The notes beneath the pieces were generated by a model. That model worked only from the letters and a program-made list of their open reading frames with translations. It was not told the DNA's origin and ran no database searches. The translations under genes were made by a program, and so were the position numbers. From CAWDVR01 sp044869805 (GTDB taxonomy: Bacteria; Acidobacteriota; Thermoanaerobaculia; Multivoradales; SZUA-115), in assembly GCA_044869805.1 (NCBI GenBank), contig JBIOXV010000072.1, forward strand, positions 1 to 64,000: a stretch of 64,000 nucleotides of DNA, given 5' to 3'. Below, piece after piece: positions 17,701 through 26,162 of the stretch (the stretch's first letter is position 1; each line of letters begins with the position of its first letter).

Positions 17701-18810
17701 GGCGCCGAGGACGTCCGGGCGCGCCTCTTCGACGCCGGCGGCCGCCTGGTGGCGGAGAGCGACGACCGGCCCGGCGACTGGAACTTCCTGCTCTTCGAGC
17801 GCCTCGCGGCCGGCGAGTACCGGCTGGAGGTCGATCCCGTGGGCTCCACCTCCAGCCGGCCGAGGATCGCCATGCGCCTCCTGGCCGAGCGCGACCAGGC
17901 ACCGCTCGCCCTTCCCGCGCGCCGCTCGCTCACCCTGGGCGACGAGGTCGAGCTCTACCCGCTCACCCTGCCGGCGAACGCCGACTTCATCGCCCTGGCG
18001 GCGAAGGGCGGCGAGAACGTCGGCCTGTCGATCGAAGAGCAGACGCCGGCCGGCTGGCGCACCCTCGGCAGCCGCGTGGGCTCCACCGTGCGGCTGGAGC
18101 TTCCGCTCGCGGCGCGGAAGGAGCAGGGAGCCGGCGCCTACCGCCTGCGCCTCTGGTCGGTCGACCGCCGCGGCGGCGCCTTGTCTCTCACCGCCGTGGC
18201 CGGTCGGGCGCGGCGCGCCCACGAGGCTGCCCTGGCGCGCGGCCTCGAGCTCAAGCCCCTGGCCGGGCTCGACCCGCCCACCGGCCTGGTGGCCGTAGAG
18301 CTCGAGAGCCCCGGCTGCTTCACCCTGCCTCCCGGAACGGCCTCGCGCTACGCGGCGCGGCGCGGCGCGCCGGCCACCGAAGCTGGCGAGGTCATCGCCG
18401 CGCTCGAAGAACCCAGTGGCTCGCCGCCGAGCCCGAGGGCCGACGCCCGAGCCGCGTCAGCGCCACCCGGGTGCGCCTCGCGCCGGGCCACGCCCTCGCC
18501 ATGGCGCTGCCGGCCGGCGAGCGGGCGAGCTGCGACCTCCAGCCCGCCGCCGGCCCGGTGTTGGTCGAGGCCGAGGCGCTGGCGGGCCAGCCCGCGGTCG
18601 TGGTGTGGGATGGCTCGCAGGCGGAGTCGCCGGTGGCCGTGGACCGGCGCCTCGCCGTCGAGCCGCGCGCGGCGCTCGGCGTCGCGCTCTCGGGTGGGGC
18701 GTCGAAAGCCACGATGTGGTCGGCGACCGAGGCCGCGGCCCAGGTGCGGCTCACCACCTGGGCGTTCGGCGAGCGCGAGGCCGAGCCAGCAGCTTGGGGC
18801 GAGACGCTAG
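14725..18810 (+). CDS. Giant secreted beta-rich protein, N-terminal part (frameshifted)
   Basis: This is the 5' part of a very large exported protein of unknown function. The ATG follows a GGAGG site and a signal peptide (RRG, then GFAALLVACLGPAAG). The rest is a string of beta-sandwich-like repeats of about 100 to 150 residues, with recurring strands such as GEYRLVV, GLYRLTAYG, GDYQVTVTA and GEYRFIVLP, resembling pre-peptidase C-terminal (PPC) domains. Real protein sequence ends near 18408. Beyond that this frame becomes Arg/Pro/Ser-rich nonsense, and the family-like sequence continues in the -1 frame to 20255. A missing base around 18405-18415 would join them into a protein of about 1840 residues. 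Upstream of alpha-2-macroglobulin it may be a partner or scaffold. Confidence 0.75.
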   Translation: MVHRRGVSLGRSAGFAALLVACLGPAAGKTPDPSAPLPAAGLAREVLPAAGRQETLLSVPRFGRWAVTVESDQASGLQLVDRMAGATTIAGAVGAENGRLDLFLDRGEYRLVVHGHEQARGEARLVAHAFTERSPEEAPQLVELQPLATDLGDFEQRSYWLPIAERRRVVIEAAGRYLGDLRLWQDGAWLVDAQPAVHVIEPEAGKPMRLCQLSAELGPGLYRLTAYGGAPQPWSVDGSDRPLHLRYGIPTLAEAARQRFVASPFGSDRFLVPGAANYFRLELPEPGLASLMVGDFDPGQPFAAGDRSQDIQRETLPPVAELRAAEDADGMRLVTVRAAPGQPYLLQHFVSRRYASFNGRGDYWIGTVHSGHPADSVDATGVLVVHRPGQRLAELVAAQAVAIGGEAHWARRTNVLERFNLFVEVKESGGYTLLSRGVKVRFRLQPFLLSRASGYEAPAFRDAGAVWDLDPGLYELAVEPIEKGIADLDLRPASWLDRVVGTLLPGTPAAAEAPLATVRLPVATLDPQAEYQLYLNQQPGVEAGVVLRPLPLDLAASLPLSARPGEEAAVPFAAAERGRVVAEADDGTLLEVAVDGGEWGRESWVEAGAHTVSVRHQGAATVVYALRFEPQSRLAAGSPPPLPGELLGGLPSFPQLVAGEPLFLDLARGEAATFLVHAEEPGLYRVESTGLLATAGNLRTRVVASLARAASNGVGRNFVIQRYLGEGDYQVTVTAKGRSAGHLGVELTHTPLTDGGWLTSGVPARRVVEVGEAVAYRFRLPKAGRYHLSSIGLGRTFTARIEDAEGWPVAQPEARADLTRELAAGEYRFIVLPSTVPARHVTVLEPVPEPLRLAGHGPHPLPLSANLEHLWLEPEAAAPREPDRWLFSLPAAVEATIVLDGEMEGDLLRSSAARASEPERVAYLPPGRGFSGRLPAGDYELAARSSRVNNRVSYQVGVWPRELVDGPSRQLEAPGELPLAVGRDALVEISSFGAEDVRARLFDAGGRLVAESDDRPGDWNFLLFERLAAGEYRLEVDPVGSTSSRPRIAMRLLAERDQAPLALPARRSLTLGDEVELYPLTLPANADFIALAAKGGENVGLSIEEQTPAGWRTLGSRVGSTVRLELPLAARKEQGAGAYRLRLWSVDRRGGALSLTAVAGRARRAHEAALARGLELKPLAGLDPPTGLVAVELESPGCFTLPPGTASRYAARRGAPATEAGEVIAALEEPSGSPPSPRADARAASAPPGCASRRATPSPWRCRPASGRAATSSPPPARCWSRPRRWRASPRSWCGMARRRSRRWPWTGASPSSRARRSASRSRVGRRKPRCGRRPRPRPRCGSPPGRSASARPSQQLGARR

Positions 18811-20255
18811 GCCAGTTAGAGGAGGGCGAGCTGGAGGCGGCCGGCTGGCGCCTCTTCCGCCTGCCGCCGGGGCCGAAGCGCCTGCACCTGCTGGTGGGGC
18901 CGGACACCGCGGCGGTGCTCGCCGAAGGCCGCGAGCCGCGCGGCGTCGTGTGGGCGCGGCGGGAGAACCGCGAGGAAACCCTCGACACCTCGGCGGACCA
19001 CCTCGCCCTCTTCCGGCTCGGCACCTCACATCTTGGCCCATCACAGCTTGGCCCCTCGAATCCTGGCCCCTCAAATCCTGGCAGGGAGGCGAGCCTCTTC
19101 CGCTTCGAAGTCCTGCCGGCGGGCGGTGAGACCCTAGCTCTGACGCCCACCGCGCCATTCGAACGCCGGTTGACGGCGGCGGGGGTGCTGCGCCTGGCCG
19201 TGGCTCCCTCACCGCCGGTCGCCGGCAGCGACTCGTGGACCCTGCACGTGCGCGGTGCCGAGGAGGTCACACTGCTCGGCTCGGGTGGCGAAGTGAGGAG
19301 CGCCGAGTCAGGGGGAGGAGCCGATCTGCCCTGGCCCGCGGCCGGGGGCACCCTCGTCGTCCGCCACGGCCCGGGCTTCCTCCTGGCGTGGGCCGAGGCT
19401 CCGAGCGGGGCCGCAGGCCACGGGGTGAGTGGGCCGTGGGGCGACGACGCCCTAGGAGACGCCACGCCGCTCTCGGCGCCCGCCATCGTGCCGCTCCGCG
19501 GGCGCACCCAACACCTGTCGCTACGGCTCGCGGCGCCCGCCCTGCTCCGCGTGGCGAGCGGCACGGCGCTCGCCAGCCGCATCGAGCGCCCGGGAGCCGA
19601 GCCGGAGGTCGAGGTCCATCCCCAGGGCGCCGGCCTCGCCGTCTTCCTGCCGGAGGGCGAGAGCCGGCTCGCACTGCGCGCCCTGGGAGCGGCGGAGCTC
19701 TCCGGCACCGCCGAGGTCACGCTCGGCGAGATCGTCGCCATCGGCGAAGGGCTGGGCCCGGCGGTGGTGCTCGGCGCCGGCGAAACCCGCCTGTTCACGT
19801 TCACCGTCACTCGGCCGGGCCCGGTCGGAATCGGCGTTGCCGCCGAGGCCGACCTCGTCGAGACCACCCTGCTCGACGGGCTGGGCCGCCCGCTCGGGCG
19901 CGGCCCCGATCCCCAGGTAGTGCAACTCCACGACCTCCAGCCCGGCCGTTACCTGCTCGCGCTGGCCCTGCCGGCCGACGCGCCGCCGGTCAGGGCGCGG
20001 GCGGCGCTCGCCGGGGTGGAGCCCCCGGGCACCGGCCCGCCGGCGCTGGTGGTGCGCCGGTATTTGTCGCTCGAGATGGGGGCCCTCGAAACCGGCCAGC
20101 CGCTGCCCGAGGAGGAGCCGGTGGCAGCGGAAGAGGAAGCGGCCGGCTACGAGGACGAAGGGCTCGGCGAAGACGAAGAGCACAGCGGGGACGAGGTCTA
20201 CGAAGAGGAAGGGGCGGAGGGGGAGTGCTGCCCCGACGAAGGGATCGAGCGATGA
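18471..20255 (+). CDS. Giant secreted beta-rich protein, C-terminal part (frameshifted)
   Basis: This is the continuation of the preceding gene in another frame. Sense sequence can be read from about 18408 (it begins TQWLAAEPEGRRPSR), and the first usable start is a GTG at 18471. It carries further beta-sandwich repeats (FTVTRPGPVGIGVAAEAD, LQPGRYLLALALP). A 4 x 15-bp tandem repeat at 19026-19085 encodes a Ser-x-x-Gly-Pro linker. The last 45 residues are highly acidic, with two neighbouring Cys near the end. The stop overlaps the alpha-2-macroglobulin start as ATGA. It could be expressed separately only if the GTG is used. A sequencing or natural frameshift is more likely. Confidence 0.7.
   Translation: MRLAPGHALAMALPAGERASCDLQPAAGPVLVEAEALAGQPAVVVWDGSQAESPVAVDRRLAVEPRAALGVALSGGASKATMWSATEAAAQVRLTTWAFGEREAEPAAWGETLGQLEEGELEAAGWRLFRLPPGPKRLHLLVGPDTAAVLAEGREPRGVVWARRENREETLDTSADHLALFRLGTSHLGPSQLGPSNPGPSNPGREASLFRFEVLPAGGETLALTPTAPFERRLTAAGVLRLAVAPSPPVAGSDSWTLHVRGAEEVTLLGSGGEVRSAESGGGADLPWPAAGGTLVVRHGPGFLLAWAEAPSGAAGHGVSGPWGDDALGDATPLSAPAIVPLRGRTQHLSLRLAAPALLRVASGTALASRIERPGAEPEVEVHPQGAGLAVFLPEGESRLALRALGAAELSGTAEVTLGEIVAIGEGLGPAVVLGAGETRLFTFTVTRPGPVGIGVAAEADLVETTLLDGLGRPLGRGPDPQVVQLHDLQPGRYLLALALPADAPPVRARAALAGVEPPGTGPPALVVRRYLSLEMGALETGQPLPEEEPVAAEEEAAGYEDEGLGEDEEHSGDEVYEEEGAEGECCPDEGIER
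19026..19085 (+). repeat. Tandem repeat, four 15-bp units
   Basis: Four units start at 19026, 19041, 19056 and 19071 with the pattern TCNNANCYTGGCCCN. In the reading frame of the secreted protein they encode SHLGP, SQLGP, SNPGP and SNPGR. This is a flexible Pro/Gly linker that could vary in copy number between strains. Confidence 0.8.
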
Positions 20256-23200
20256 GAACCGGTGAATCAGTCTGCTGCGCGGGCCGCCTGCTCGCTACGA
20301 GTGCTTCACCGGTATTGACCGCAATCCTGCGGATCCTCTGCCTCACCTCGTTCCTCGCCGCCGCCGGCGGCGTGCGAGCGGCGGAGCCGCCTTCATCCGC
20401 CTCCGCCGTGCGACCAGCGAGCGCTCGTCACGCGTCTTCGGGTACCACCGTGGTGCCCGACCGCTTCCTGCGCCGCTGGGACCCGATCACCTTCTTCTTC
20501 GCTCGCAACGCCGGGCCAGCCGCGCCCGGCCCCGAAGACCGCCCCGAGCGCTGGGTCGGCCTCCAACCCGCGCATCCCGGGGCCTTCACCTGGCTCGACG
20601 CCCGCACCTTGCAGTTCCGCCCCGCCGAGCCCTGGCCGCCGCTCGCCCGCTTTACCTGCACGGTCGAGGGCAAGACCTTCCGGCTCGTCACCCTGATGTC
20701 GCCGCCGGTCGAGACCGACCCACCCGCCGACGCCCAGGGGCTCGGCGAGGTCGAAGCGATCACCCTCACCTTCGTCGAGCCGGTGCCGCCGGAGGCGCTC
20801 GCGCAGGCGGTGACGATCGAGATCCTCCCGCTGCCGGGCGTGGGCGGCGAGGGCGCCCCCATTCTGGGCGCACAAGTCCTCGGTGCGGACGACTTCACGG
20901 TCAAGAGCCTGGAGCGCAAGGAGCGCTCGGAGAAGGCGAGCTACGTGCTCTCGCTCGCCCAGCCGCTGCCGCTCGGCAGCCGGGTGAACCTGCGCTTCCG
21001 CCTGTCGCTCGACGAAGGGGCCGGCGAGTCGATGGCCAGGCTCTCCTTCTCGACCGCCGAGCCGTTTCGCGCCCTGGCCTTCGGCTGCGACACGCGCTAC
21101 CCGGCGACCGCCGGCGGCACCCGCTACGCGCCGGAGCAGGCGATCCGCTGCCGCGCCGAGGAGCCGGCGGTGGTGGTCGACTTCTCCGCGCCGCCGGACC
21201 GCCTGGGCCCGGTGGAGGCACGCAACCTGGTGCGGCTGACGCCTGCGGTCGCCAACCTGCGCTACCAGGTGGCCGGCAACCGCCTGACCGTGCGCGGCGA
21301 CTTCGCCCGCGACACCCGCTACCGGGTGACCCTCGCCCCCACCCCGATCTCGGACCGCTCGGGCCGCGCGCTCGACCTCGCGGCGGCCAACGAGCTCTAC
21401 CTCTACTTTCCACCCAAGACCGCGTTCCTGGGCTGGAGCGCGGCGAGCGGCATCGCCGAGCGCTTCGGGCCGCAGATGGTGCCGGTCTCCGGCCGCGGCG
21501 AAGACCGTCTCGACCTGCGCATCTTCCGCATCGATCCCCTGGACCGTTCCTTCTGGCCCTTCCCGGGCCAGCCGGTCGTCGTCGACGAGGACCAGCGCCC
21601 GCCCGGCCCCGGCGAGGAGCCGGGGCCGTGGACCGCCCCGGACCAGCAGATCGGCGCCCGAGAGCTCGGCGAGCGCATCGCCGCGCTGGGGCAGCCGCAA
21701 GTCTCCACCCTGATCGACCTGCCGCTCACCCGCTCGGGAGGCGCCGCCGAGCTCGGGCTCGACCTCGCGCCGCATTTAGGCGCCATCTCAGGGGCTTCCA
21801 TCTCCGCGCCCGGCCAGCCCGGCACCTACCTGGTGGGGCTGCGCCGGCTCGGCGGCAGCGCCGAGCGGGCGTGGATGCGCCTCACGGTCACCGATCTCGC
21901 GCTCACCACGGTCGAGGAGCCGCGGCGGGCGGTCTTCGCCGTCACCTCGCTCAGGACCGGCCAGCCGGAAGCAGGCGCCACGATCCAGGTGGAAGGGCCG
22001 GTCCGCCCCACCGGTGGCAAGCCGGCCTGGGAGGTGCTGTGGAGCGGCACCACCGACGCCGCCGGCCGCGCGGTGTGGGAGGCGCCAGGCCTCGATCGCA
22101 CGCGCTCGCTGCAAGTGCGGCGCATCCGGGTCGCCAAGGGCGGCGATCTGCTGGTCCTCGACCCCGCCCACGCCCCCGACTCCTTCGCCGACGGCGCGTG
22201 GTCCGAGAGCGAGGAGACCTGGCTCGGCTGGGCGCTGGAGCCCCTCGGCGACCGCGGGCCTCGAGCCCGCCAGCTCGCTCACCTCTTCACCGAGCGGCCG
22301 GTCTACCGACCGGACGAGCCGGTGCACATCAAGGGCTACCTGCGGCAACGCGCCGCCGGGCACCTCGCGCCCCTGTCCGGCAAGGGCTTCCTGGTGGTCG
22401 ACGGCCCCGGCGACCTGGTGTGGCGCTACCCGATCACGCTGTCCGCCCACGGCAGCTTCTACCACCGCTTCAGCGAGCAGAAGCTCCCCACCGGCGTCTA
22501 CGGCGCCAGCTTCGAGCTCCCGGGCGGCAAGCGGCTGGGCGCGGTCTCCTTCCGCATGGAGGCCTACCGGCTGCCCCGCTTCGAGGTGCAGCTCCACGGC
22601 CCCGACCGCGCTACCCTCGACCGCGAGCTCCACGTCGGCCTGACCGCCACCTACTACGCCGGCGGCCGGGTGGCGGCGCGGCCGGTCGAGTGGCGCGTGA
22701 CCCAGTTTCCCTACACCTGGACGCCGCAGCAGAGGAGCGGCTTCTTCTACTCCTCCGACGGCCGCTTCTCGCGCACCGAGCGCTTCGAGTCCACGCCGGC
22801 GCTGGAGCGCGTGGACACCACCGACGAGCAGGGCGCCGCCTCGCTGGTGCTCAACCCGGCGATCGAGCCCACGGCGCAGCCCCGCACCTACGTGGTCGAG
22901 GCCACGGTGGTCGGCGCCGACGACCAGACGGTGACCGCCACCCGCCGGGTGGTGGCGCTGCCGCCCTTCCTGCTCGGCTTGAAGGTGCCGCGCTACCTCG
23001 AGCGCGCCACCGCCATCGAGCCGGAGGTAATCGCCGTCGACGCCGACGACCACCTGGTCGCCGGGCAGAAGATCACCATCCGCCTCCTCCACCGCCAGTG
23101 GCACTCGCACCTGAAGGCCAGCGACTTCTCCGACGGCGTCGCCCGCTACTCGACCGAGGTGGTGGACGAGCTGGTCTCCGAGACCGAGGTCGAGAGCACG

Positions 23201-26158
23201 GCCGAGTCGCTTCGCCTCTCGCTGCCGATCGCCGAGGCCGGGGTCTACGTGGTGGAGCTCTCGGCCCGCGACCGGCTGGGCCGCGCGCAGGTGGTGGCGG
23301 TCGACCTCTACGCCGGCGGCGAGACCGCGGTCTCCTGGTCGAAGCCGACCGGCGCGGTGTTCACCGCGGTCGCCGACCGCGAGCGGTACAAGCCGGGCGA
23401 CACCGCGACGGTGGTGCTCGAGAGCCCGTTCCAGAACGGCGCCGCGCTCGCCGTGGTCGAGGCCCCGGAGGGCAACCGCTACGACTGGCTGCCGGTGGAA
23501 GGCGGCAAGGCCGCCTACTCGGTGCCCATCCTCGGCACCTACACGCCGCGCCTGCCGGTGCACTTCCTGCTGCTGCGCGGCCGCATCGACGGCACGCAGC
23601 CGGTGCCCGGCGCCACCACCGACCTGGGCAAGCCGGCGACCCTCGCCGCCACCGCCTGGCTGGCGGTCGATCCGGTCGCGCACCAGCTCGAGGTGAAGCT
23701 CGACTATCCGGAGAAGGCCCTGCCCGGCAAGGAGGTGAGCGTCGAGGTCAGCCTCGCCGACCCGGCCGGCCAACCGCTCGCCGGCGAGGTGACGCTGTGG
23801 CTGGTGGACCAGGCGGTGCTGGCGCTCGGCCAGGAGCAGCGCCTCGACCCGGTGCCCGACTTCGTCACCCCGGTCGCCTCGCACCTCGAGGCGCGCGACA
23901 CCCGCGGCCTCACCTTCGGCTTCCTGCCCTTCGCCGCGCTTCCCGGCGGCGACCAGGCCGAGGCCGAGAAAAAGGGCCTCCTCGACCGCCAGACGGTGCG
24001 CCGCAACTTCCAGCCGGTGCCCTACTTCAACCCCGCGATCGAGGTGGACGCGAGCGGCAAGGCGCGGGTGACCGTGAAGCTGCCGGACGACCTCACCAAC
24101 TTCAAGCTGCGCGCCAAGGCCGTGAGTGGTGCCGAGCGCTTCGGGTACGCCACCGGCCACCTCGAGGTGCGGCTGCCGGTGATCGTGCAGCCGGCCCTGC
24201 CCCGCTTCGTGCGGCCCGGCGACCGCTTCACCGCCGCGGCGATCGGGCGCGTGGTCGAGGGCGAGGCCGGGCCCGGCCGGGCCGAGGCCCGCTTCGAAGG
24301 CCTGGAGGTCGAGGGAGCGAAGGCGCAGGACTTCAGCTTCCAGCCCAACCGCCCGCAGCGCTTGGAATGGGCGGTCTCGGTGCCCACGCCGCCCTATGAC
24401 GCTCGAGGCCGGCTGGCCTACGGCGAGGTCGTCGTGCGCCTCGGGGTCGAACGCAAGGCGGACGGCGCCGGCGACGCCTTCGAGGTCAGGCTCCCGGTGC
24501 GCGACGATCGCGACCGCGTGAAGCGCCAGGTGCTGGCCGAGCTCGAGCCCGGCCGCCCGTTCGCGCTGCCCGATTCGCCAGAGGCAGTGCGGCCGGGAAG
24601 CCTGCGCCGCACGCTGCTGCTCTCCAGCCAGCCGGCCCTGGTGCGCATGGCGGCGGGCTTGAGCTTCCTCCTCGAATACCCCTACGGCTGCACCGAGCAG
24701 CGGGTGAGCCAGGCGCGGGCGCAGCTCGCGCTCGCCAAGTTCCGCGACCTGCTCCACCAGGAGGGCGACGACGAAGCGCTCGACCGCGCCGTCGCCGACA
24801 CCGTGGCCTGGATCTCCCAGGCGATGGAGCCCAACGGGCTCGCGGCCTACTGGCCGGGCTCCGAGGGCTCGGTGACCCTGACCGCCTGGGTGGTCGAGTT
24901 CCTGGTCGAGGCCAAGGCCGCCGGCTACCCGGTCGACGATGCCCTGCTCGGCAGCCTCAGCCGGGCCCTGGAGCAGGCGCTGCGCTCGGACTTCCGCGGC
25001 TTCCTCGAAGGCGAGTCGTGGGCGGAGCGCACCTGGGCGCTCGCCGCGCTCGCCGCCAGCGGGCGCTTCGATGCCGCCTACGGCGCGGAGCTCGCGCGGC
25101 GCAGCCAGTACCTCGACCTCGAGAGCCTGGCCGGCGTGGTGCGCGCCTTCGACCTCGCCGGCCAGCGCTCCTCGCCGGCCGTGGACCCGCTGGTCCGCGA
25201 GCTGTGGGGCGGAGTCACCACCCGCCTGTACCAGGGCAAGGAGATCTTCGGCGGGCTCGCCGATCGGGTCACGACCCGCAACCAGCTCATATTGGCTAGC
25301 GAAACCAGGACGGTGGCGGAGATCACCCGCTCGCTCGCCAGGCTCGACGGCCAGAACCCTCGCCTTCCCCTGCTCGGCAACGCGCTGGTGCAGCTCGGCA
25401 AGGGCGACGGCTGGGGCACCACCAACGCCAACGCCGCGGCGCTCTTGGCGCTGTCCGAGCTGCTCGCGCCGCCGTTCTCCGGCGCCGGGGTGCAGCAGGT
25501 GCGCGTGCGCCTGCCGGGCCAGGCACGCGAGGTGGAGCTCGGCCCCGAGACGCCGACCGCCTACCTGGTGACGACGGCGCCCGGCGCCGCGGAGGCCGCG
25601 ACCGGCGCCGGCGGCCAGGCCGCCAAGGTGGTGGCCCGCGCCGAGGTCTCCTACGTGCCGGCAGCCGACGGCAGCCGCGCCGCGCCCCGCCGCGAGGGCT
25701 TCGTGGTGAGCCGCGAGCTGCTGCATCAGGGAACGACTCCGCCGCGCCGCATCGCTCTCGCCGAGCCGGGCACCACCGTGCCGCTCCTCGTGGGGGACGT
25801 GCTCGAGGAGCACATACAGGTGGTCAACCCGGAAGCCCGAGCCTACGTCGCCGTAGTGGTGCCGCTCGCCGCCGGCACCGAGCCCTTGAACCCCGGCCTC
25901 GCCACCGCGCCGCCCGAGGCGCGAGCCGCCGGGCAGCTCACGCTGACGCCGACCTACACCGCCTTCCTCGACGACCGGGTGGCCTTCTACTACAACACCT
26001 TGCCCAAGGGCACCTACGACTTCTACTTCCGCACCCGCGCCACCTCCGCGGGCAGCTTCATCCAGCCCGGCGCCAAGGCCGAGATGATGTACGACGGCAG
26101 CGTGGTGGGGACCTCGGCCGGGGCAAGGCTCACCATCGAGCGAGGCAAAGCGGAGTAG
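20252..26158 (+). CDS. Bacterial alpha-2-macroglobulin (thioester protease trap)
   Basis: This is a 1968-residue exported homologue of E. coli YfhM. Such proteins sit in the periplasm, are cleaved by invading proteases and trap them covalently. The signal peptide ends near residue 45 (AAAGGVRAAEPP). Macroglobulin-like domains follow, including the MG2 signature RPVYRPDEPVHIKGYLR. The thioester motif CTEQ is intact at 1480-1483 in a helical thioester domain, with the receptor-like domain at the C-terminus. It is about 300 residues longer than YfhM. There is no lipobox, so it may be soluble rather than lipid-anchored. It overlaps the upstream gene by four bases and precedes pbpC by four, the widely conserved pairing in which PBP1C repairs peptidoglycan where the wall was breached. 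Confidence 0.95.
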   Translation: MRTGESVCCAGRLLATSASPVLTAILRILCLTSFLAAAGGVRAAEPPSSASAVRPASARHASSGTTVVPDRFLRRWDPITFFFARNAGPAAPGPEDRPERWVGLQPAHPGAFTWLDARTLQFRPAEPWPPLARFTCTVEGKTFRLVTLMSPPVETDPPADAQGLGEVEAITLTFVEPVPPEALAQAVTIEILPLPGVGGEGAPILGAQVLGADDFTVKSLERKERSEKASYVLSLAQPLPLGSRVNLRFRLSLDEGAGESMARLSFSTAEPFRALAFGCDTRYPATAGGTRYAPEQAIRCRAEEPAVVVDFSAPPDRLGPVEARNLVRLTPAVANLRYQVAGNRLTVRGDFARDTRYRVTLAPTPISDRSGRALDLAAANELYLYFPPKTAFLGWSAASGIAERFGPQMVPVSGRGEDRLDLRIFRIDPLDRSFWPFPGQPVVVDEDQRPPGPGEEPGPWTAPDQQIGARELGERIAALGQPQVSTLIDLPLTRSGGAAELGLDLAPHLGAISGASISAPGQPGTYLVGLRRLGGSAERAWMRLTVTDLALTTVEEPRRAVFAVTSLRTGQPEAGATIQVEGPVRPTGGKPAWEVLWSGTTDAAGRAVWEAPGLDRTRSLQVRRIRVAKGGDLLVLDPAHAPDSFADGAWSESEETWLGWALEPLGDRGPRARQLAHLFTERPVYRPDEPVHIKGYLRQRAAGHLAPLSGKGFLVVDGPGDLVWRYPITLSAHGSFYHRFSEQKLPTGVYGASFELPGGKRLGAVSFRMEAYRLPRFEVQLHGPDRATLDRELHVGLTATYYAGGRVAARPVEWRVTQFPYTWTPQQRSGFFYSSDGRFSRTERFESTPALERVDTTDEQGAASLVLNPAIEPTAQPRTYVVEATVVGADDQTVTATRRVVALPPFLLGLKVPRYLERATAIEPEVIAVDADDHLVAGQKITIRLLHRQWHSHLKASDFSDGVARYSTEVVDELVSETEVESTAESLRLSLPIAEAGVYVVELSARDRLGRAQVVAVDLYAGGETAVSWSKPTGAVFTAVADRERYKPGDTATVVLESPFQNGAALAVVEAPEGNRYDWLPVEGGKAAYSVPILGTYTPRLPVHFLLLRGRIDGTQPVPGATTDLGKPATLAATAWLAVDPVAHQLEVKLDYPEKALPGKEVSVEVSLADPAGQPLAGEVTLWLVDQAVLALGQEQRLDPVPDFVTPVASHLEARDTRGLTFGFLPFAALPGGDQAEAEKKGLLDRQTVRRNFQPVPYFNPAIEVDASGKARVTVKLPDDLTNFKLRAKAVSGAERFGYATGHLEVRLPVIVQPALPRFVRPGDRFTAAAIGRVVEGEAGPGRAEARFEGLEVEGAKAQDFSFQPNRPQRLEWAVSVPTPPYDARGRLAYGEVVVRLGVERKADGAGDAFEVRLPVRDDRDRVKRQVLAELEPGRPFALPDSPEAVRPGSLRRTLLLSSQPALVRMAAGLSFLLEYPYGCTEQRVSQARAQLALAKFRDLLHQEGDDEALDRAVADTVAWISQAMEPNGLAAYWPGSEGSVTLTAWVVEFLVEAKAAGYPVDDALLGSLSRALEQALRSDFRGFLEGESWAERTWALAALAASGRFDAAYGAELARRSQYLDLESLAGVVRAFDLAGQRSSPAVDPLVRELWGGVTTRLYQGKEIFGGLADRVTTRNQLILASETRTVAEITRSLARLDGQNPRLPLLGNALVQLGKGDGWGTTNANAAALLALSELLAPPFSGAGVQQVRVRLPGQAREVELGPETPTAYLVTTAPGAAEAATGAGGQAAKVVARAEVSYVPAADGSRAAPRREGFVVSRELLHQGTTPPRRIALAEPGTTVPLLVGDVLEEHIQVVNPEARAYVAVVVPLAAGTEPLNPGLATAPPEARAAGQLTLTPTYTAFLDDRVAFYYNTLPKGTYDFYFRTRATSAGSFIQPGAKAEMMYDGSVVGTSAGARLTIERGKAE

Positions 26159-26162
26159 GCCG

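Noticed and set aside
14758..18222. An 1154-codon minus-strand open frame opposite the giant secreted protein
   Set aside because: Antisense shadow with Arg/Ala/Gly bias. The plus frame has a signal peptide, ribosome site and beta repeats.
18390..18430. Programmed ribosomal frameshift in the giant secreted protein
   Set aside because: No slippery heptamer or following structure is apparent, and a single lost base explains the data more simply.
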